A stretch of 39,932 nt of DNA from a virus: IMG/VR virus record IMGVR_UViG_3300044638_001389, positions 1 to 39,932 of that record. One strand, written 5' to 3'. Position numbers and translations under genes: made by a program. Below, one piece after another: positions 12,199 through 21,403 of the stretch (position 1 is its first letter; every line of letters starts with the position of its first letter). Under the pieces are notes generated by a model. It was not told where the DNA came from. It saw only the letters and a list, made by a program, of their open reading frames with translations, and searched no databases.

Positions 12199-12690
12199 TT
12201 AGGACTTTGCCCCGTGTAACTTACAGCAGGTGCAAACTTCGGTCTTATATGCTTTCTTTGCAGGGATAGAACTTAGTGATGCGATAACTTGATTAAGAGT
12301 CTTAGGTTGATTCATCCACCAAAACCATGGAGAAGTATCGGCACCCATAGTGGACTCAATAGAAATATGTAGATGCTTGTTATGAGGATTAGACCCAGTG
12401 TACCGTCTGTTTCCCAACTTGCTTTTTTCTTTAGACCAAATCTTTCCTTGAAAGATAAGGTACTTAACTCGTTTATCTTCTTTAAGTTTTTCAAAAATGT
12501 CAACACAATCAATACCATTTTCTGGGTCGTGAGTTAAATCAACAGCCAACCCTGTGTTGTGGTCAGATGTTGGGCTTTGTTTCATATGCGCTGCTGATGG
12601 TAGTAATCCATCGCTGGCCTTCTTGCGCTTAGGGCGCAAGGCTGTTGCTTGTCTTAGTACTGCTATAGCAGCAGGTGTTGCTTTACTCAT
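12199..12690 (-). CDS. Endolysin, M15-type zinc peptidase
   Basis: A 163-aa protein. SDHNTGLAVDL (H44, D51) and NPHNKHLHIS (H106/H108) are the Zn-binding His-x6-Asp and HxH motifs of the M15/VanY-like peptidases, which cut D-Ala-containing peptidoglycan cross-bridges. The C-terminal KTEVCTCCKLHG has extra cysteines. The start at 12690 is chosen because GGGAAG lies 9 nt upstream; longer starts at 12699 or 12720 have none. It overlaps a 28-aa acidic ORF and precedes the holin gene. Confidence 0.85.
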   Translation of the reverse strand: MSKATPAAIAVLRQATALRPKRKKASDGLLPSAAHMKQSPTSDHNTGLAVDLTHDPENGIDCVDIFEKLKEDKRVKYLIFQGKIWSKEKSKLGNRRYTGSNPHNKHLHISIESTMGADTSPWFWWMNQPKTLNQVIASLSSIPAKKAYKTEVCTCCKLHGAKS

Positions 12691-12769
12691 CGTCTTCATC
12701 TTCCCAATCACTAGGGTCAATGTTAGGTGTTACTGGGTCCCACATTGGTTCAGGCACTATGAATCCCAT
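12683..12769 (-). CDS. 28-aa acidic peptide upstream of endolysin
   Basis: ATG at 12769 opens a 28-codon frame, MGFIVPEPMWDPVTPNIDPS followed by DWEDEDDE. The start overlaps the preceding stop (TAATG) and the stop overlaps the endolysin start by 8 nt. The continuous coupling suggests a translated peptide that links endolysin translation to the upstream gene. It is tiny and unclassified. Confidence 0.45.
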   Translation of the reverse strand: MGFIVPEPMWDPVTPNIDPSDWEDEDDE

Positions 12770-12963
12770 TACTTACCTGCAATCAATGCATACAAATCAT
12801 CAATACGTTTTTCCATACGAGCCATAGAATCCTTCATTGAACTACCACCATTGGGTTTGAGTTCGTTAAGATAATGTTTGACCATCCACCTAATGCCACC
12901 AGCAAATGCTGAGAAGATTGCTATGACGGCTACTGCCACTGTTAGATAGTCTTTGAATTGCAT
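12769..12963 (-). CDS. Small membrane protein with coiled-coil tail (64 aa)
   Basis: A 64-aa protein. The hydrophobic segment DYLTVAVAVIAIFSAFAGGI (residues about 5-24) is followed by a charged amphipathic helix SMARMEKRIDDLYALIAGK. Such N-in or N-out single-pass proteins next to an endolysin often act as a second holin, antiholin or membrane-fusion factor. AAGGACAG upstream of the ATG; the start overlaps the previous stop (TAATG). Confidence 0.7.
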   Translation of the reverse strand: MQFKDYLTVAVAVIAIFSAFAGGIRWMVKHYLNELKPNGGSSMKDSMARMEKRIDDLYALIAGK

Positions 12964-14924
12964 TATACTGTCCTTACGGTTATCTCTATGATGCCACCAA
13001 AACCATCAAAGCGTTTATCGGGCGGTGTCATACGGGTGAATGTAACTTGTTCGATTACTGCTTGTCGTGATTCTCCTGTTGTCAAGTCTTGCCAAGTCAG
13101 AACATCGCCTGTTTTTTCAATCTCTTCTAGTAATTGGATACGCTCGAAGGCTCTGCCTTCAAACCCAACTACAGTATTAAACCTATCTGTTTCAATATCA
13201 AAACAATAGACAGGAAAACGAATGACTCTATTGCGTGGAGAAGCAATGGTTGCTTTGGCTTGATACCCCTTAAAGGTGGGACCAGTGGTTGTGTCTGTGG
13301 TATCACGGTCAAGTGTAAACTTGTAAGCAAGAAATTCTTGGGCTACTTCAGGCTGAGATGTAGTTACTTCTACTGCATCTACACCTACATTGTAGGTGAT
13401 ATGGTCATACTGTGTTTCATTACCACTTGCTTCTGTAGCAAGAGATGATAGCGTAAACTCACCAGATGTAAATGAGCCACGTGCAATAAGACGCTTGTAA
13501 TTCTTAGGCTCTAGCGTAGAAAATCTAATCTTACCTGTAGTTATAGAACCAGTGGTTGACAAGACTGTGGTTGACTGAACGGCTATGCCGTTGCTGCCTG
13601 ATGTAGTAAAGGCTAGTTGGTTAGTGTTGCCAATAAAATCTACGCTAGTAGCATAGCCAGTAACACCAGTAAGGTATGTGTCCTTAGCATAAGCAAAGCG
13701 TAGAGATTCAATCTCTGTGCCTAGGTCAATGCGATATAACCCAGGAGATGTTCCAATTGTACCAGTTGCCCAAACATATTTATCACGGAATGCAAAGTCA
13801 TAGACACCATTAGTGTCTTCAAATATCAGTGGACCATAGGACAAGTCACCAGTTGTATCTGAAATACTAGCCACACGCATACCTTTATTAGTACCAATCA
13901 TCAAATAACCAAGGTAAGACTCAATCTTGTAGACTATCTCCCCAATAGGTAGTTGCGCTGCTACAATCCCTGATGTCAGGGTCGGCATAACACCAGCAGT
14001 AGACAGAGTAAACTTATAGATGGCGGAGTTTCCGCCAGCATAACCAGCAGCATAGATAGCAGAGCCACCCTCAGAGATAGATGACCAAGTCCAGTCAGCA
14101 TTTGGATGAGTGTATGTAGCGGTTGGTAGAGCGTGAGTTGAGCCTTTAGTATTAGTTAACTCATAAACAGATGCACCAATACAAGCAACAAGACGTTGCT
14201 TAACCCAACCTAGTACTACTTTTTCGCTACCAGTATTATAGTAACGAGAGTATCCAGCAGTAGGTGTAGCAATTGGACCTGTGTAAATGTGGTCATTATC
14301 AGCAATAAATAAGTTAGTGCCATCTGTTGCAATAGCAAGAATAGCAGTATCTAATGGTGTTCCTATGCCAGTTACGTGTGTATATTCAACAGCAGTACCA
14401 CTAGCAATATAATTTTTTATGGTTGTACTTGCTGGAATCCAACCAAGTATCTTATCTGTAGAGCCATCAACAATAGATAGCACCTTGTATACACCAGTAG
14501 TAACACCAGTCATATTGGCTGTCTCTTTGAGGAGAGTTACTTGTCCCTTAGTCCACACATCTACATTGTCTGAGTCAGCAAAACGATAGTTAACTGTCTC
14601 ACCTGCAGATGGGTCATAGAACTTAATGCCTGTGCCATTGTGGAAAGAAGACTGGCTTCTTAGCCAAAAACCAGTGAGCGACTGCTCACCTGGTTCTGTG
14701 CCAATATCTGATTGTTCCTTGCGAAACGGTGCAGTCTGGCGGATATATGGACGAGCATCACTGATAGCGTAGAAGAAGGGAAGTCCACCTACTGCCACAT
14801 CATATGACTCGTTAGTGTTCTGCCAAGTAGAACTAGATGAAACAATACCTAGGTCAACAGCAATAGCACGACCAATGCTGGCAGTTGCAGAGCCTCTACC
14901 TTCGGTTATATCTCTCGTTGCCAC
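12963..14924 (-). CDS. Large tail protein, beta-rich
   Basis: A 653-aa protein initiated at GTG with AAGGAG 5 nt upstream. It is beta-rich with recurring strand motifs such as TDGTNLFIADNDHIYTG, AIYAAGYAGGNSAIYKF and GLYRIDLG, suggesting a beta-propeller-like middle. The C-terminal 100 residues (RFPVYCFDIETDRFNTVVGF ... VIEQVTFTRMTPPDKRFDGFGG) resemble ends of minor tail proteins in actinophages. It is likely a distal tail or receptor-contact component. It follows the fibre genes and precedes lysis in the late operon. Confidence 0.75.
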   Translation of the reverse strand: MATRDITEGRGSATASIGRAIAVDLGIVSSSSTWQNTNESYDVAVGGLPFFYAISDARPYIRQTAPFRKEQSDIGTEPGEQSLTGFWLRSQSSFHNGTGIKFYDPSAGETVNYRFADSDNVDVWTKGQVTLLKETANMTGVTTGVYKVLSIVDGSTDKILGWIPASTTIKNYIASGTAVEYTHVTGIGTPLDTAILAIATDGTNLFIADNDHIYTGPIATPTAGYSRYYNTGSEKVVLGWVKQRLVACIGASVYELTNTKGSTHALPTATYTHPNADWTWSSISEGGSAIYAAGYAGGNSAIYKFTLSTAGVMPTLTSGIVAAQLPIGEIVYKIESYLGYLMIGTNKGMRVASISDTTGDLSYGPLIFEDTNGVYDFAFRDKYVWATGTIGTSPGLYRIDLGTEIESLRFAYAKDTYLTGVTGYATSVDFIGNTNQLAFTTSGSNGIAVQSTTVLSTTGSITTGKIRFSTLEPKNYKRLIARGSFTSGEFTLSSLATEASGNETQYDHITYNVGVDAVEVTTSQPEVAQEFLAYKFTLDRDTTDTTTGPTFKGYQAKATIASPRNRVIRFPVYCFDIETDRFNTVVGFEGRAFERIQLLEEIEKTGDVLTWQDLTTGESRQAVIEQVTFTRMTPPDKRFDGFGGIIEITVRTV

Positions 14925-14933
14925 TATTGCTCC

Positions 14934-15020
14934 TTAATACGGTAGTAAATCTGTTTTATCTATAGCATCATCTATTGTGCGAGCAGGCTGATGAGAGCAA
15001 CTACCACACTGGTAACACAT
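14934..15020 (-). CDS. 28-aa CxxCxxC peptide
   Basis: A 28-codon frame beginning MCYQCGSCSHQ (C2, C5, C8, H10) and ending DKTDLLPY. It lies in the gap between two tail genes, starts 3 nt after the upstream stop, and its stop (TAA) lies within the ribosome site TTAAGGAG of the big tail gene. The dense cysteine pattern would allow metal binding. Coding is supported by position and spacing only. Confidence 0.45.
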   Translation of the reverse strand: MCYQCGSCSHQPARTIDDAIDKTDLLPY

Positions 15021-15023
15021 TAC

Positions 15024-15164
15024 TTACGCTTCTAGTGAAGCCAGGTATGCCTGATAGTCTGAGTTGGCTGGGTCCATTGGCACTGACCAAATCTTGCCAT
15101 CATTATCTGTCTTTTCAATATATGTATAACCGTTTTCATTTGTTACTTCTTTATATGTTATCAT
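15024..15164 (-). CDS. Small fibre-associated protein (46 aa)
   Basis: A 46-aa frame, MITYKEVTNENGYTYIEKTD ... IWSVPMDPANSDYQAYLASLEA. The ending, with small acidic/aromatic residues after 'PMDPANSDYQAYL', is typical of short proteins encoded behind tail fibres in many phages, thought to be fibre assembly or attachment factors. Its ATG overlaps the fibre stop (TAATG). It is in the same operon as the fibre. Confidence 0.6.
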   Translation of the reverse strand: MITYKEVTNENGYTYIEKTDNDGKIWSVPMDPANSDYQAYLASLEA

Positions 15165-16468
15165 TATAACTCCGCACTAAATTGGACTGAACCGCCTGAA
15201 CGCCATTGACAAACTGCTTGATTAGTTGGTGAACCGCTCAAACTAGGAACTGTTACTGGCGACCAATCTGCCGTATTTGTAAAACCTAAAGATACTGTGC
15301 CACCTGATGCATAATCGCCTATACCCCAAATTGTTACCGTAATAGCAGAAGATTGTGCTACTGACGGTGCTGTTCTCATACCTGCGTGTTGTATTGTTAA
15401 TGAACCCTGACTGCCTGAAATGTTTCCGATGCCTCCAGCAGTTTGGAAAAAGTATCGTCTGCACGCAGCAAGTTCACCCTGCAAAGTACCTGTTGCTGTT
15501 GTAAATGGTGTGGCAGTTGAACCTGCTTCAGCCTGAACTCCCCAGACATCAATGGTTGCTGTTTGATTTCCAACACTGCCTGAACGAGTTGCATAAGTAG
15601 AACCTGCGCTAAACCACATAATTAATTCTAAGTATGAACTTGTGCCGATTGTTTTTCCGCTAATACTTGGAACTGCAATAGTTACAGAATACCTTGCCCA
15701 AGAAGTTGATAGTGTAGCAGATTGTCCAGTTCCATCTACGGCAGCCGAACCCCCGCCACCAAATGTTTGTCGTAATTCCATACCCAATTTAGGTGTGCCG
15801 CTTGCTGCTTTTGCCCAAAAAGATACTGTCACGGTTTGACCAGCAAATGTTCTTACATCTTCAATCTTTTGACTTATGAGGCAATACTCACCACTTGATG
15901 AATCTGTTGTATTCGCTCCTCGCGCAAAATTAGTATATTCGTAACCTGCTACTGGTGCTGCACCTGGAGTAAAAGTTTGAGCAGAATAAGTAAATGATGA
16001 GTTGCTTCTATTTATAGCCCATCTATCAAAACCATAAGTTCCTGCCGTTGTAGCAGAAGTAAATGCTCTTTGATTGATTGTAAAGTCGCCATTGATAATT
16101 TTATTCTTACCAGCAATAAAATCAGGAGCACCAGATACGGTAGCCCAAGCAGGCACACCAGAAGCCACATTTAATACCTGACCAGTAGTACCAATACCCA
16201 AGCGAGCCAAAGCACCAGAACCTGTTCCATAAAGAATATCACCATTGGTTGTGGCTGTACTAATTGTCGGAGTAGTTAGTGCAGGGCTAGTCAGTGTCTT
16301 ATTAGTAAGAGTCTGAGTGCCAGTCAATGTAACTGCAGTAGATGATGGTGCTTTAGCATCCATCTGAGTCTGGATAGCAGAGGTAACACCATCTACAAAT
16401 GCCAATTCAGTTGCTGATACAGCCGATAATGCTGTTGAGGCATTGGCTAGGTCACGGGCTTTAGTCAT
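15164..16468 (-). CDS. Tail fibre protein with carbohydrate-binding-like C-terminus
   Basis: A 434-aa protein. The N-terminus (about 1-75) carries the threonine/serine repeat TGTQTLTNKTLTSPALTTP found in phage fibres, also present in the gene at 17481. The middle (GKNKIINGDFTINQRAFTSA, FDRWAINRS, VSFWAKAASGTPKLGMELRQTFGG) resembles carbohydrate-binding beta-sandwich modules at fibre tips. It probably contacts the host surface. It overlaps its 59-aa upstream partner by 8 nt. Confidence 0.8.
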   Translation of the reverse strand: MTKARDLANASTALSAVSATELAFVDGVTSAIQTQMDAKAPSSTAVTLTGTQTLTNKTLTSPALTTPTISTATTNGDILYGTGSGALARLGIGTTGQVLNVASGVPAWATVSGAPDFIAGKNKIINGDFTINQRAFTSATTAGTYGFDRWAINRSNSSFTYSAQTFTPGAAPVAGYEYTNFARGANTTDSSSGEYCLISQKIEDVRTFAGQTVTVSFWAKAASGTPKLGMELRQTFGGGGSAAVDGTGQSATLSTSWARYSVTIAVPSISGKTIGTSSYLELIMWFSAGSTYATRSGSVGNQTATIDVWGVQAEAGSTATPFTTATGTLQGELAACRRYFFQTAGGIGNISGSQGSLTIQHAGMRTAPSVAQSSAITVTIWGIGDYASGGTVSLGFTNTADWSPVTVPSLSGSPTNQAVCQWRSGGSVQFSAEL

Positions 16469-16640
16469 TAGTTACCTCAGGTTCTGGGAAGAATGCTCCA
16501 CCATCAATGCCGTTGTTGTAATCCCAGCCGTTAGTATATTCAATATACTTGCCAGGATTAGCAGCAACTACTTCATCTTCTACGCCAACAATAATGTTAA
16601 CTACTTTGTTATCTTCAATAACTGCAAATGTTCTTTCCAT
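16461..16640 (-). CDS. Small fibre-associated protein (59 aa)
   Basis: A 59-aa frame (MERTFAVIEDNKVVNIIVGV ... YNNGIDGGAFFPEPEVTND) with AGGAGATAACA before the ATG. 'VVNIIVG ... YIEYTNG ... GIDGGAFFPEPE' is the pattern of small fibre-assembly/hinge proteins seen between fibre genes. Its stop lies inside the start of the fibre gene, so the two are translationally coupled. Confidence 0.7.
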   Translation of the reverse strand: MERTFAVIEDNKVVNIIVGVEDEVVAANPGKYIEYTNGWDYNNGIDGGAFFPEPEVTND

Positions 16641-16649
16641 TGTTATCTC

Positions 16650-17156
16650 CTATGCCCAGTACTCAACAATAATTTTACCGCTAGCCCCAGCGCCTGATGA
16701 ATTATTTGTGCTTGGAGTGCCAGCAGCACCACCTGCGCCAATTGCGTAAGAAATAGTTGCCCCTGCAGTTGCAGACAGTGTTGAAGCAATCATATTTCCT
16801 GGGTCTCCTGACATTCCTCGACCACTTCCACCGTTGTCATACCATCCACCATTTCCACCAATACTTGAATTAGCAACTGCAGCAGGACCAGCATTAACGT
16901 TTTGGCCAACATCGCCTCTTTGTCCACCATTTCCACCAGCAGCACTTGTTGCTCCAGTAAATGTTGTTGTTCCGCCACTGGAACCTATACCGCTACCAGA
17001 AGAAGCAGCACCGCCACCACCGCCACCGCCACCATATAAAATTACATTAAGATAAGTAACTCCAGCAGGAACGGTATAAGAAGTACCAGATGTTAGTGTT
17101 GTGCGAAACATAGTTTTACTTGCTGCACTAGCAGCAGGAAATACTGTTGATGCCAT
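16650..17156 (-). CDS. Glycine-rich tail tip/adhesin-like protein
   Basis: A 168-aa protein. After an N-terminal strand region (LTSGTSYTVPAGVTYLNVILYG) comes a run of eight glycines and repeated GG/GGNGG segments up to about residue 150, ending in SGKIIVEYWA. It resembles the glycine-rich domain of phage tail proteins and adhesins that form polyglycine-II-like bundles for receptor recognition. It is encoded between a small structural gene and the fibre genes. Confidence 0.75.
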   Translation of the reverse strand: MASTVFPAASAASKTMFRTTLTSGTSYTVPAGVTYLNVILYGGGGGGGGAASSGSGIGSSGGTTTFTGATSAAGGNGGQRGDVGQNVNAGPAAVANSSIGGNGGWYDNGGSGRGMSGDPGNMIASTLSATAGATISYAIGAGGAAGTPSTNNSSGAGASGKIIVEYWA

Positions 17157-17461
17157 TATGAAATCTCCACTCCGCTGATGTGAAAGTTAATTGTTGTTGC
17201 TGATGCTCCACCTTGAAGAGTGGATGTAGCAGTAAGTACTTGCTTTAAGTCAATGTATGCAGTTGAGTTAGCAGCAATTGCAGATGTTGTGTGTAACGCT
17301 ACACCATTTAACCATATAGTAAAAGTTCCAGCACTTCCTGCTGTATTAGTTACAGCAATGTTAGTTACCACTGTTGTAGTAGAAGCAGGAACGGTATAGA
17401 GCGTTGTTGTTGTTGTAAGTGATGCTGCTGCTCTTGCAAGCACCTTAGTTGTTGTAGCCAT
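17156..17461 (-). CDS. Small virion structural protein (101 aa)
   Basis: A 101-aa threonine/alanine-rich beta protein (LTTTTTLYTVPASTTTVVTNIAVTNTAG, FTIWLNGVAL, ISGVEIS). The strand pattern and fold size are like small decoration or fibre-base proteins in phages. GAAAGG 9 nt before the ATG. It is coupled to the glycine-rich gene by TAATG. Exact role unknown. Confidence 0.7.
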   Translation of the reverse strand: MATTTKVLARAAASLTTTTTLYTVPASTTTVVTNIAVTNTAGSAGTFTIWLNGVALHTTSAIAANSTAYIDLKQVLTATSTLQGGASATTINFHISGVEIS

Positions 17462-17480
17462 TAGTTACTACCTTTCGTTG

Positions 17481-19799
17481 TTAGAGTGCACCCATTAGTA
17501 GGAGCGTTAGTTCGTCAATTAAACTTCCTGGACCACCTGCTGCAGATAGGTTAATATCACCTGATGCTGTTACTGTTCCAGTTAATGTTGGTGCTGTCAA
17601 AGTTAGACCAGCGATTGTTGTTACCGTTGCACCTGATGCAATAGATGTTGAACCTAGAGTCGGTGCTGAGTAGCCAGATACTGTTGACCAAGTAAGTCCA
17701 GTAGCCGTACTTGAGTCAGCCTGTAGGTACTGTCCATTAGTTCCAACAGTAATTTTACCTACAGTATCTGCTGCAGTTCCTACGATAAGGTCGCCCTTAG
17801 CGTCCATAACTGTGTTAGGGATTGCTGTAGCCAAATCAAATGCTGTAAAGGTAATAATCTCAAGGATGTCAGAAGCAGCAAGAGCAGCAAGAGAAGTAAT
17901 GCTTGTTCCGTTAGATGCTGTGTAATCTGTAGTACGAACTAGAAGTACACCATTGAGGTATACCTGCTCATAACCTGCAAGATAAGAAAGAGTTAAGCCA
18001 TTAGCATCTGCACCAGATACTGATGTTTCTCCGCCAGCAGCAACAAACTTGTAACGATAGATTGCTGCAGTTGATGAAATAGAACCCCAAGCAGAACCTG
18101 ACCAAGCAAACATTGTATTAGATACTGAGTTCCAATAAAGAGCACCAGTAATAAGTGCGTTACCATCATTGTCTACAGATGGTGCAGTTGACTTAGCACC
18201 TAGGTAGCGGTCATCAAAGTTGTCATATGTTGTGGCAGCAGCAGCAGCACTTGCTGCAGCAGCAGTAGCAGAACCAGCAACACCATCTACATAGAGTTTA
18301 GTAGCAGCGTGTAGGTCAATTGTAGGAGCACCTGATAGAACAAGAGCGCCAGTCATTGTAGAACCAGCCTTAAGTACCATAGCATCAAAGACTGAACCGC
18401 CTGCTTGGATTGCCGTTGCAATCTCACCAAGTGTATCTAATGTGCCAGGGGCTGAGTTAACAAGATTTGCTACAGCAGTATCTACATAAGCAGTAGTTGC
18501 AGCATCTGTAGTATTAGCAGTAGGTGTACCTAAACCTGTAATTTTTTGTGCGTTAAGTGCAACCGATGCAGTAGGTGCAGCCATCTGGTCTAAACGAGAT
18601 GTGCGTACCTGTGTGTCAAAGTCTGAGACAGTTGCTGCTAGTTGAGTGCCAGTATGGTTAGCGCGAGCATAAGGGTCAGAAACCAACTTTGCTGCAGTAA
18701 TAGTTCCATCTGCAATATCTCCAGCAACAATAGTTCCGTTAACAATATCAGCAGAAGTAATTGTGCCGTTGAGGTTTAACTTGCTGTAATCAATAGCAGC
18801 AGAGGCATTAACATCTGCGTTAAGAATTGTGCCATCAAGAATCATTGTGCTAGTAACTGTGCCAGTATCTCCAGCAGTAATTGCTGTGCCTGAAATCTTA
18901 GTCTTGTCAATGGCTGCAGATGCATTAATGTCAGCATTAACAATTGCACCAGTACCAATGACTGTTGTTAGGCTTACATTGCCAGTACCATCAAAGGTAA
19001 CTCCGCTTGCTTCTACATCTCCAGTTAATTGGAATGTACGGGCAGTTGCTAAGGCTGTTGCAGTAGCAGCATTACCTGTTGCAGAGCCAGCAGAACCGCT
19101 TACGTTACCAGTTACGTTACCTGTAAGATTACCTGTAAATGTACCTGCAATAGCACCAGTGCCTGTAATAGTTGGGCTATCAATTGTTGGGCTTGTGCCA
19201 AAGACTGCAGCACCTGAACCTGTCTCATCTGTAAGCGCACCACGAAGGTTTGTGCTGGATGGAGTAGCAAGGAATGTAGCAACTCCTGTACCTAGACCAG
19301 ATATACCAGTTGCTACTGGAAGTCCAGTTGCATTAGTTAGAACACCAGATGCTGGTGTGCCTAAGGCTGGAGTAGTAAGAGTAGGACTAGTTAAAGTTTT
19401 ACTAGTAAGAGTCTGTGCGCCTGTTAAAGTTACAAGCGCCGCTGTATCAGTAATACCGTGTATACCAGTTGAATCTTCAATGTGGTCGTTAGCCTCTTGC
19501 AAGTCACGACCAATAACCATATGTCGGACAATGGCACCAGCAGAGTGGGCTACACCAGTAGAACCATCTCTACCTCTAGCAATAGTAAGTGTATTACCTG
19601 ATAAGTAGTTGCTTACATCTACAATTTCTTCAAGAGCCGTATCAGGGTCAATGACAACTGTATATGTTTCGGTCACTGTAGGTGTCTTACCACCCATAAG
19701 ATTAGCACCATTACCTACAGTCATAGTTGCATCACTAGATGTGATGCTGCTACTTAATGTGGTTTGCTGTGCTCTGGACGAGTATTTTCTAGTTGTCAT
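17481..19799 (-). CDS. Large tail fibre protein
   Basis: A 772-aa protein. Residues 1-130 ([20 protein letters not shown] ... [19 protein letters not shown]) form an attachment domain. Then come [20 protein letters not shown] and long low-complexity stretches of GN/TG-VT repeats ([20 protein letters not shown]) and '[16 protein letters not shown]' repeats, the usual trimeric fibre shaft. Central [13 protein letters not shown] and [12 protein letters not shown] segments are coiled-coil-like. The C-terminus is beta-rich. It shares its TLTxKTLTSP repeat with the fibre at 15164. A long opposite-strand ORF here is an artefact of its composition. Confidence 0.85.
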   Translation of the reverse strand: MTTRKYSSRAQQTTLSSSITSSDATMTVGNGANLMGGKTPTVTETYTVVIDPDTALEEIVDVSNYLSGNTLTIARGRDGSTGVAHSAGAIVRHMVIGRDLQEANDHIEDSTGIHGITDTAALVTLTGAQTLTSKTLTSPTLTTPALGTPASGVLTNATGLPVATGISGLGTGVATFLATPSSTNLRGALTDETGSGAAVFGTSPTIDSPTITGTGAIAGTFTGNLTGNVTGNVSGSAGSATGNAATATALATARTFQLTGDVEASGVTFDGTGNVSLTTVIGTGAIVNADINASAAIDKTKISGTAITAGDTGTVTSTMILDGTILNADVNASAAIDYSKLNLNGTITSADIVNGTIVAGDIADGTITAAKLVSDPYARANHTGTQLAATVSDFDTQVRTSRLDQMAAPTASVALNAQKITGLGTPTANTTDAATTAYVDTAVANLVNSAPGTLDTLGEIATAIQAGGSVFDAMVLKAGSTMTGALVLSGAPTIDLHAATKLYVDGVAGSATAAAASAAAAATTYDNFDDRYLGAKSTAPSVDNDGNALITGALYWNSVSNTMFAWSGSAWGSISSTAAIYRYKFVAAGGETSVSGADANGLTLSYLAGYEQVYLNGVLLVRTTDYTASNGTSITSLAALAASDILEIITFTAFDLATAIPNTVMDAKGDLIVGTAADTVGKITVGTNGQYLQADSSTATGLTWSTVSGYSAPTLGSTSIASGATVTTIAGLTLTAPTLTGTVTASGDINLSAAGGPGSLIDELTLLLMGAL

Positions 19800-19810
19800 T
19801 TATCTGCCTA

Positions 19811-20737
19811 TCAAAGGGAGTAGTGGACACGGATAGGATATTTTTCTTGCTGACTCTTTACTTCTTCATTTAATCGTTGATTAAACAAAGCGTAAACTTG
19901 CTTAGTAAGAGATTGAGATGAACCGTATGGACGCTTGGAATCTGTCTCATCTGCCTGTGGGCTAACCATTGAAGCACGTGCTGGGTCAAGGTTAGATAGC
20001 AAGCGATAGGTAGCACCAAGAATGATTAAGTCTTTACAAGACTCAGGCAATCCAGTTTGTGTTGCAAAGTTTTCTGTATTGCTAGTAAACGGAACTGGGT
20101 CAGTTGCATACACAACTTGAACGCTACGTCCCGAAGGGATATAGTCATAGATAGATACAGTCTGACCGCTAGTAAATGCAGTTGAGTTGGCATTGCCATC
20201 AAAGCGATAACTACGAATAGGAATCCATTCCTTGCTTGAGCCTAAGGCTTGGTATGCAATAGCAAGAATGTTACGAATGTTTAGGGTAGTACCAGTAGTA
20301 GGTAACCTAAAGGCTGAGACTGCAGAGTTAGATGTAATTGTAGTTGTGTTGGCTGCAAAGATAGATGAGCCAATTGCGCTGATAGTATCGTTGATTGCTC
20401 GCTTAATTGTAAAACGTGGGAAGGTAGGTGCAATAGTAACCTTGGTACCTGCTGTGTGTGCAGCAAGAGTAGTACCTAAATATGCTCGACCATAGGGAGC
20501 AATAGTTGCAGTGTTACCAACTCGGTCATAGTTATCTACGTAAAATAGTTCTTCGTCAATCTCAACAATACCCTTGCCTACACTATCGGTAGATGCAAGA
20601 GATAGACTAATTGGTGCAGCAATAGTTGAAGCAGTTGCAGCAACATCTGCGGTAATGTGAGTAGCACGGTCCTGTTGAAGTGTGTAACCTGAAAGGTTCA
20701 TTGACACTTCATCAATCATATCTAATAATGTAGCCAT
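19811..20737 (-). CDS. Virion structural protein, head-tail adaptor or tail candidate
   Basis: A 308-aa protein, mixed alpha/beta: LLDMIDEVSMNLSGYTLQQD at the N-terminus, strands VEIDEELFYVDNYDRVGNTA, a central helix RFTIKRAINDTISAIG and a C-terminal helix LTKQVYALFNQRLNEEVKSQ. The position between capsid-region genes and fibres and the 'LGATYRLL' segment suggest a tail-tube or neck component of a short-tailed phage. No confident family. Confidence 0.7.
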   Translation of the reverse strand: MATLLDMIDEVSMNLSGYTLQQDRATHITADVAATASTIAAPISLSLASTDSVGKGIVEIDEELFYVDNYDRVGNTATIAPYGRAYLGTTLAAHTAGTKVTIAPTFPRFTIKRAINDTISAIGSSIFAANTTTITSNSAVSAFRLPTTGTTLNIRNILAIAYQALGSSKEWIPIRSYRFDGNANSTAFTSGQTVSIYDYIPSGRSVQVVYATDPVPFTSNTENFATQTGLPESCKDLIILGATYRLLSNLDPARASMVSPQADETDSKRPYGSSQSLTKQVYALFNQRLNEEVKSQQEKYPIRVHYSL

Positions 20738-20991
20738 TATACGTTTATGCTCCTTAGGGCTGCAACTGCAGACTTACCAGTAGTAGAGGCAAGTTCATTG
20801 CAAATAGCATTAAGACCTTTGTATGCAGAAGGTTGACGTGAAGCATCAGCCTTAATGTTAAGGGCTGCATTTACACCTAAACCAGAAGTACTAGCATAAG
20901 TGTTTGCCGCACCTTGGTCTGCTTTGCCAGTTGTACCAGCAAGGCGATTGAGTTCTGCAGTAAGACTGCTACCATCTTTACCTAGTGCCAT
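20737..20991 (-). CDS. Small structural protein (84 aa)
   Basis: An 84-aa protein with an internal repeat: NRLAGTTGKADQGAANTYA and CNELASTTGKSAVAALRSI share the 'LA-TTGK--AA' pattern. It is alanine-rich, helical, and lies in a run of short overlapping genes. Similar short proteins occur beside adaptor genes in other actinophages; role unknown. Confidence 0.65.
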   Translation of the reverse strand: MALGKDGSSLTAELNRLAGTTGKADQGAANTYASTSGLGVNAALNIKADASRQPSAYKGLNAICNELASTTGKSAVAALRSINV

Positions 20992-21227
20992 TATCTATAC
21001 CCCGCCGTTTTCTTTGCAATTGATTTGGGTTGCTTTACAAATTGTTTACCTTTGGCATTTCCCGTAGCCTTGGCTTTATTAGTTGCTGCTTTTTCTGCAG
21101 GGCTTAGAGAAGCCCAAGCAGCAGCAGGCAAATATCTCTTCTTGCCTTTTGATGGCTTACCATCAGAGGTCTTCCACTTCTGTGCAGTCCAGTCTTTTAA
21201 GGACTTTTGAGATTTAGCCAGTGCCAT
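20991..21227 (-). CDS. DUF5872-like small basic protein
   Basis: A 78-aa lysine-rich protein: LKDWTAQKWKTSDGKPSKGKKRYLPAAAW, LSPAEKAATNKAKATGNAKGKQFV and a KKTAGYR ending. This pattern matches the DUF5872 family seen in aquatic phages and algae-infecting viruses. Its strong positive charge suggests contact with packaged DNA. It is coupled to its neighbours by overlapping starts and stops. Confidence 0.7.
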   Translation of the reverse strand: MALAKSQKSLKDWTAQKWKTSDGKPSKGKKRYLPAAAWASLSPAEKAATNKAKATGNAKGKQFVKQPKSIAKKTAGYR

Positions 21228-21403
21228 TACTTGTAACCTCCGCCTGCCTTCTTGTACTGAACAGCAAGCAGTTGAGCCTTACGAGCAGACCATTCACCAG
21301 GGTCTCCACCCTTAGAGCCAGCCTTAATTTTCTTGAACAAAGAAGCACGCATCCCTGGCTTGGTATAATTACCAGCAGCATTGACTGTAGATTTCTTCTT
21401 CAT
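21227..21403 (-). CDS. Small basic protein (58 aa)
   Basis: A 58-aa frame (MKKKSTVNAAGNYTKPGMRA ... GGDPGEWSARKAQLLAVQYKKAGGGYK). It is basic, with 'NYTKPGMR' and 'WSARKAQLLA-YK--GGGYK' elements that recur in small phage proteins lying next to DUF5872- and DUF6321-like genes. It has a 1-nt overlap with the next gene and 4 nt with the previous. Confidence 0.7.
   Translation of the reverse strand: MKKKSTVNAAGNYTKPGMRASLFKKIKAGSKGGDPGEWSARKAQLLAVQYKKAGGGYK

Noticed and set aside
18829-19608. 259-codon open frame on the + strand
   Set aside because: It lies opposite the fibre shaft and reads as low-complexity V/P/A/S, with no ribosome site; a shadow of the repetitive fibre gene.
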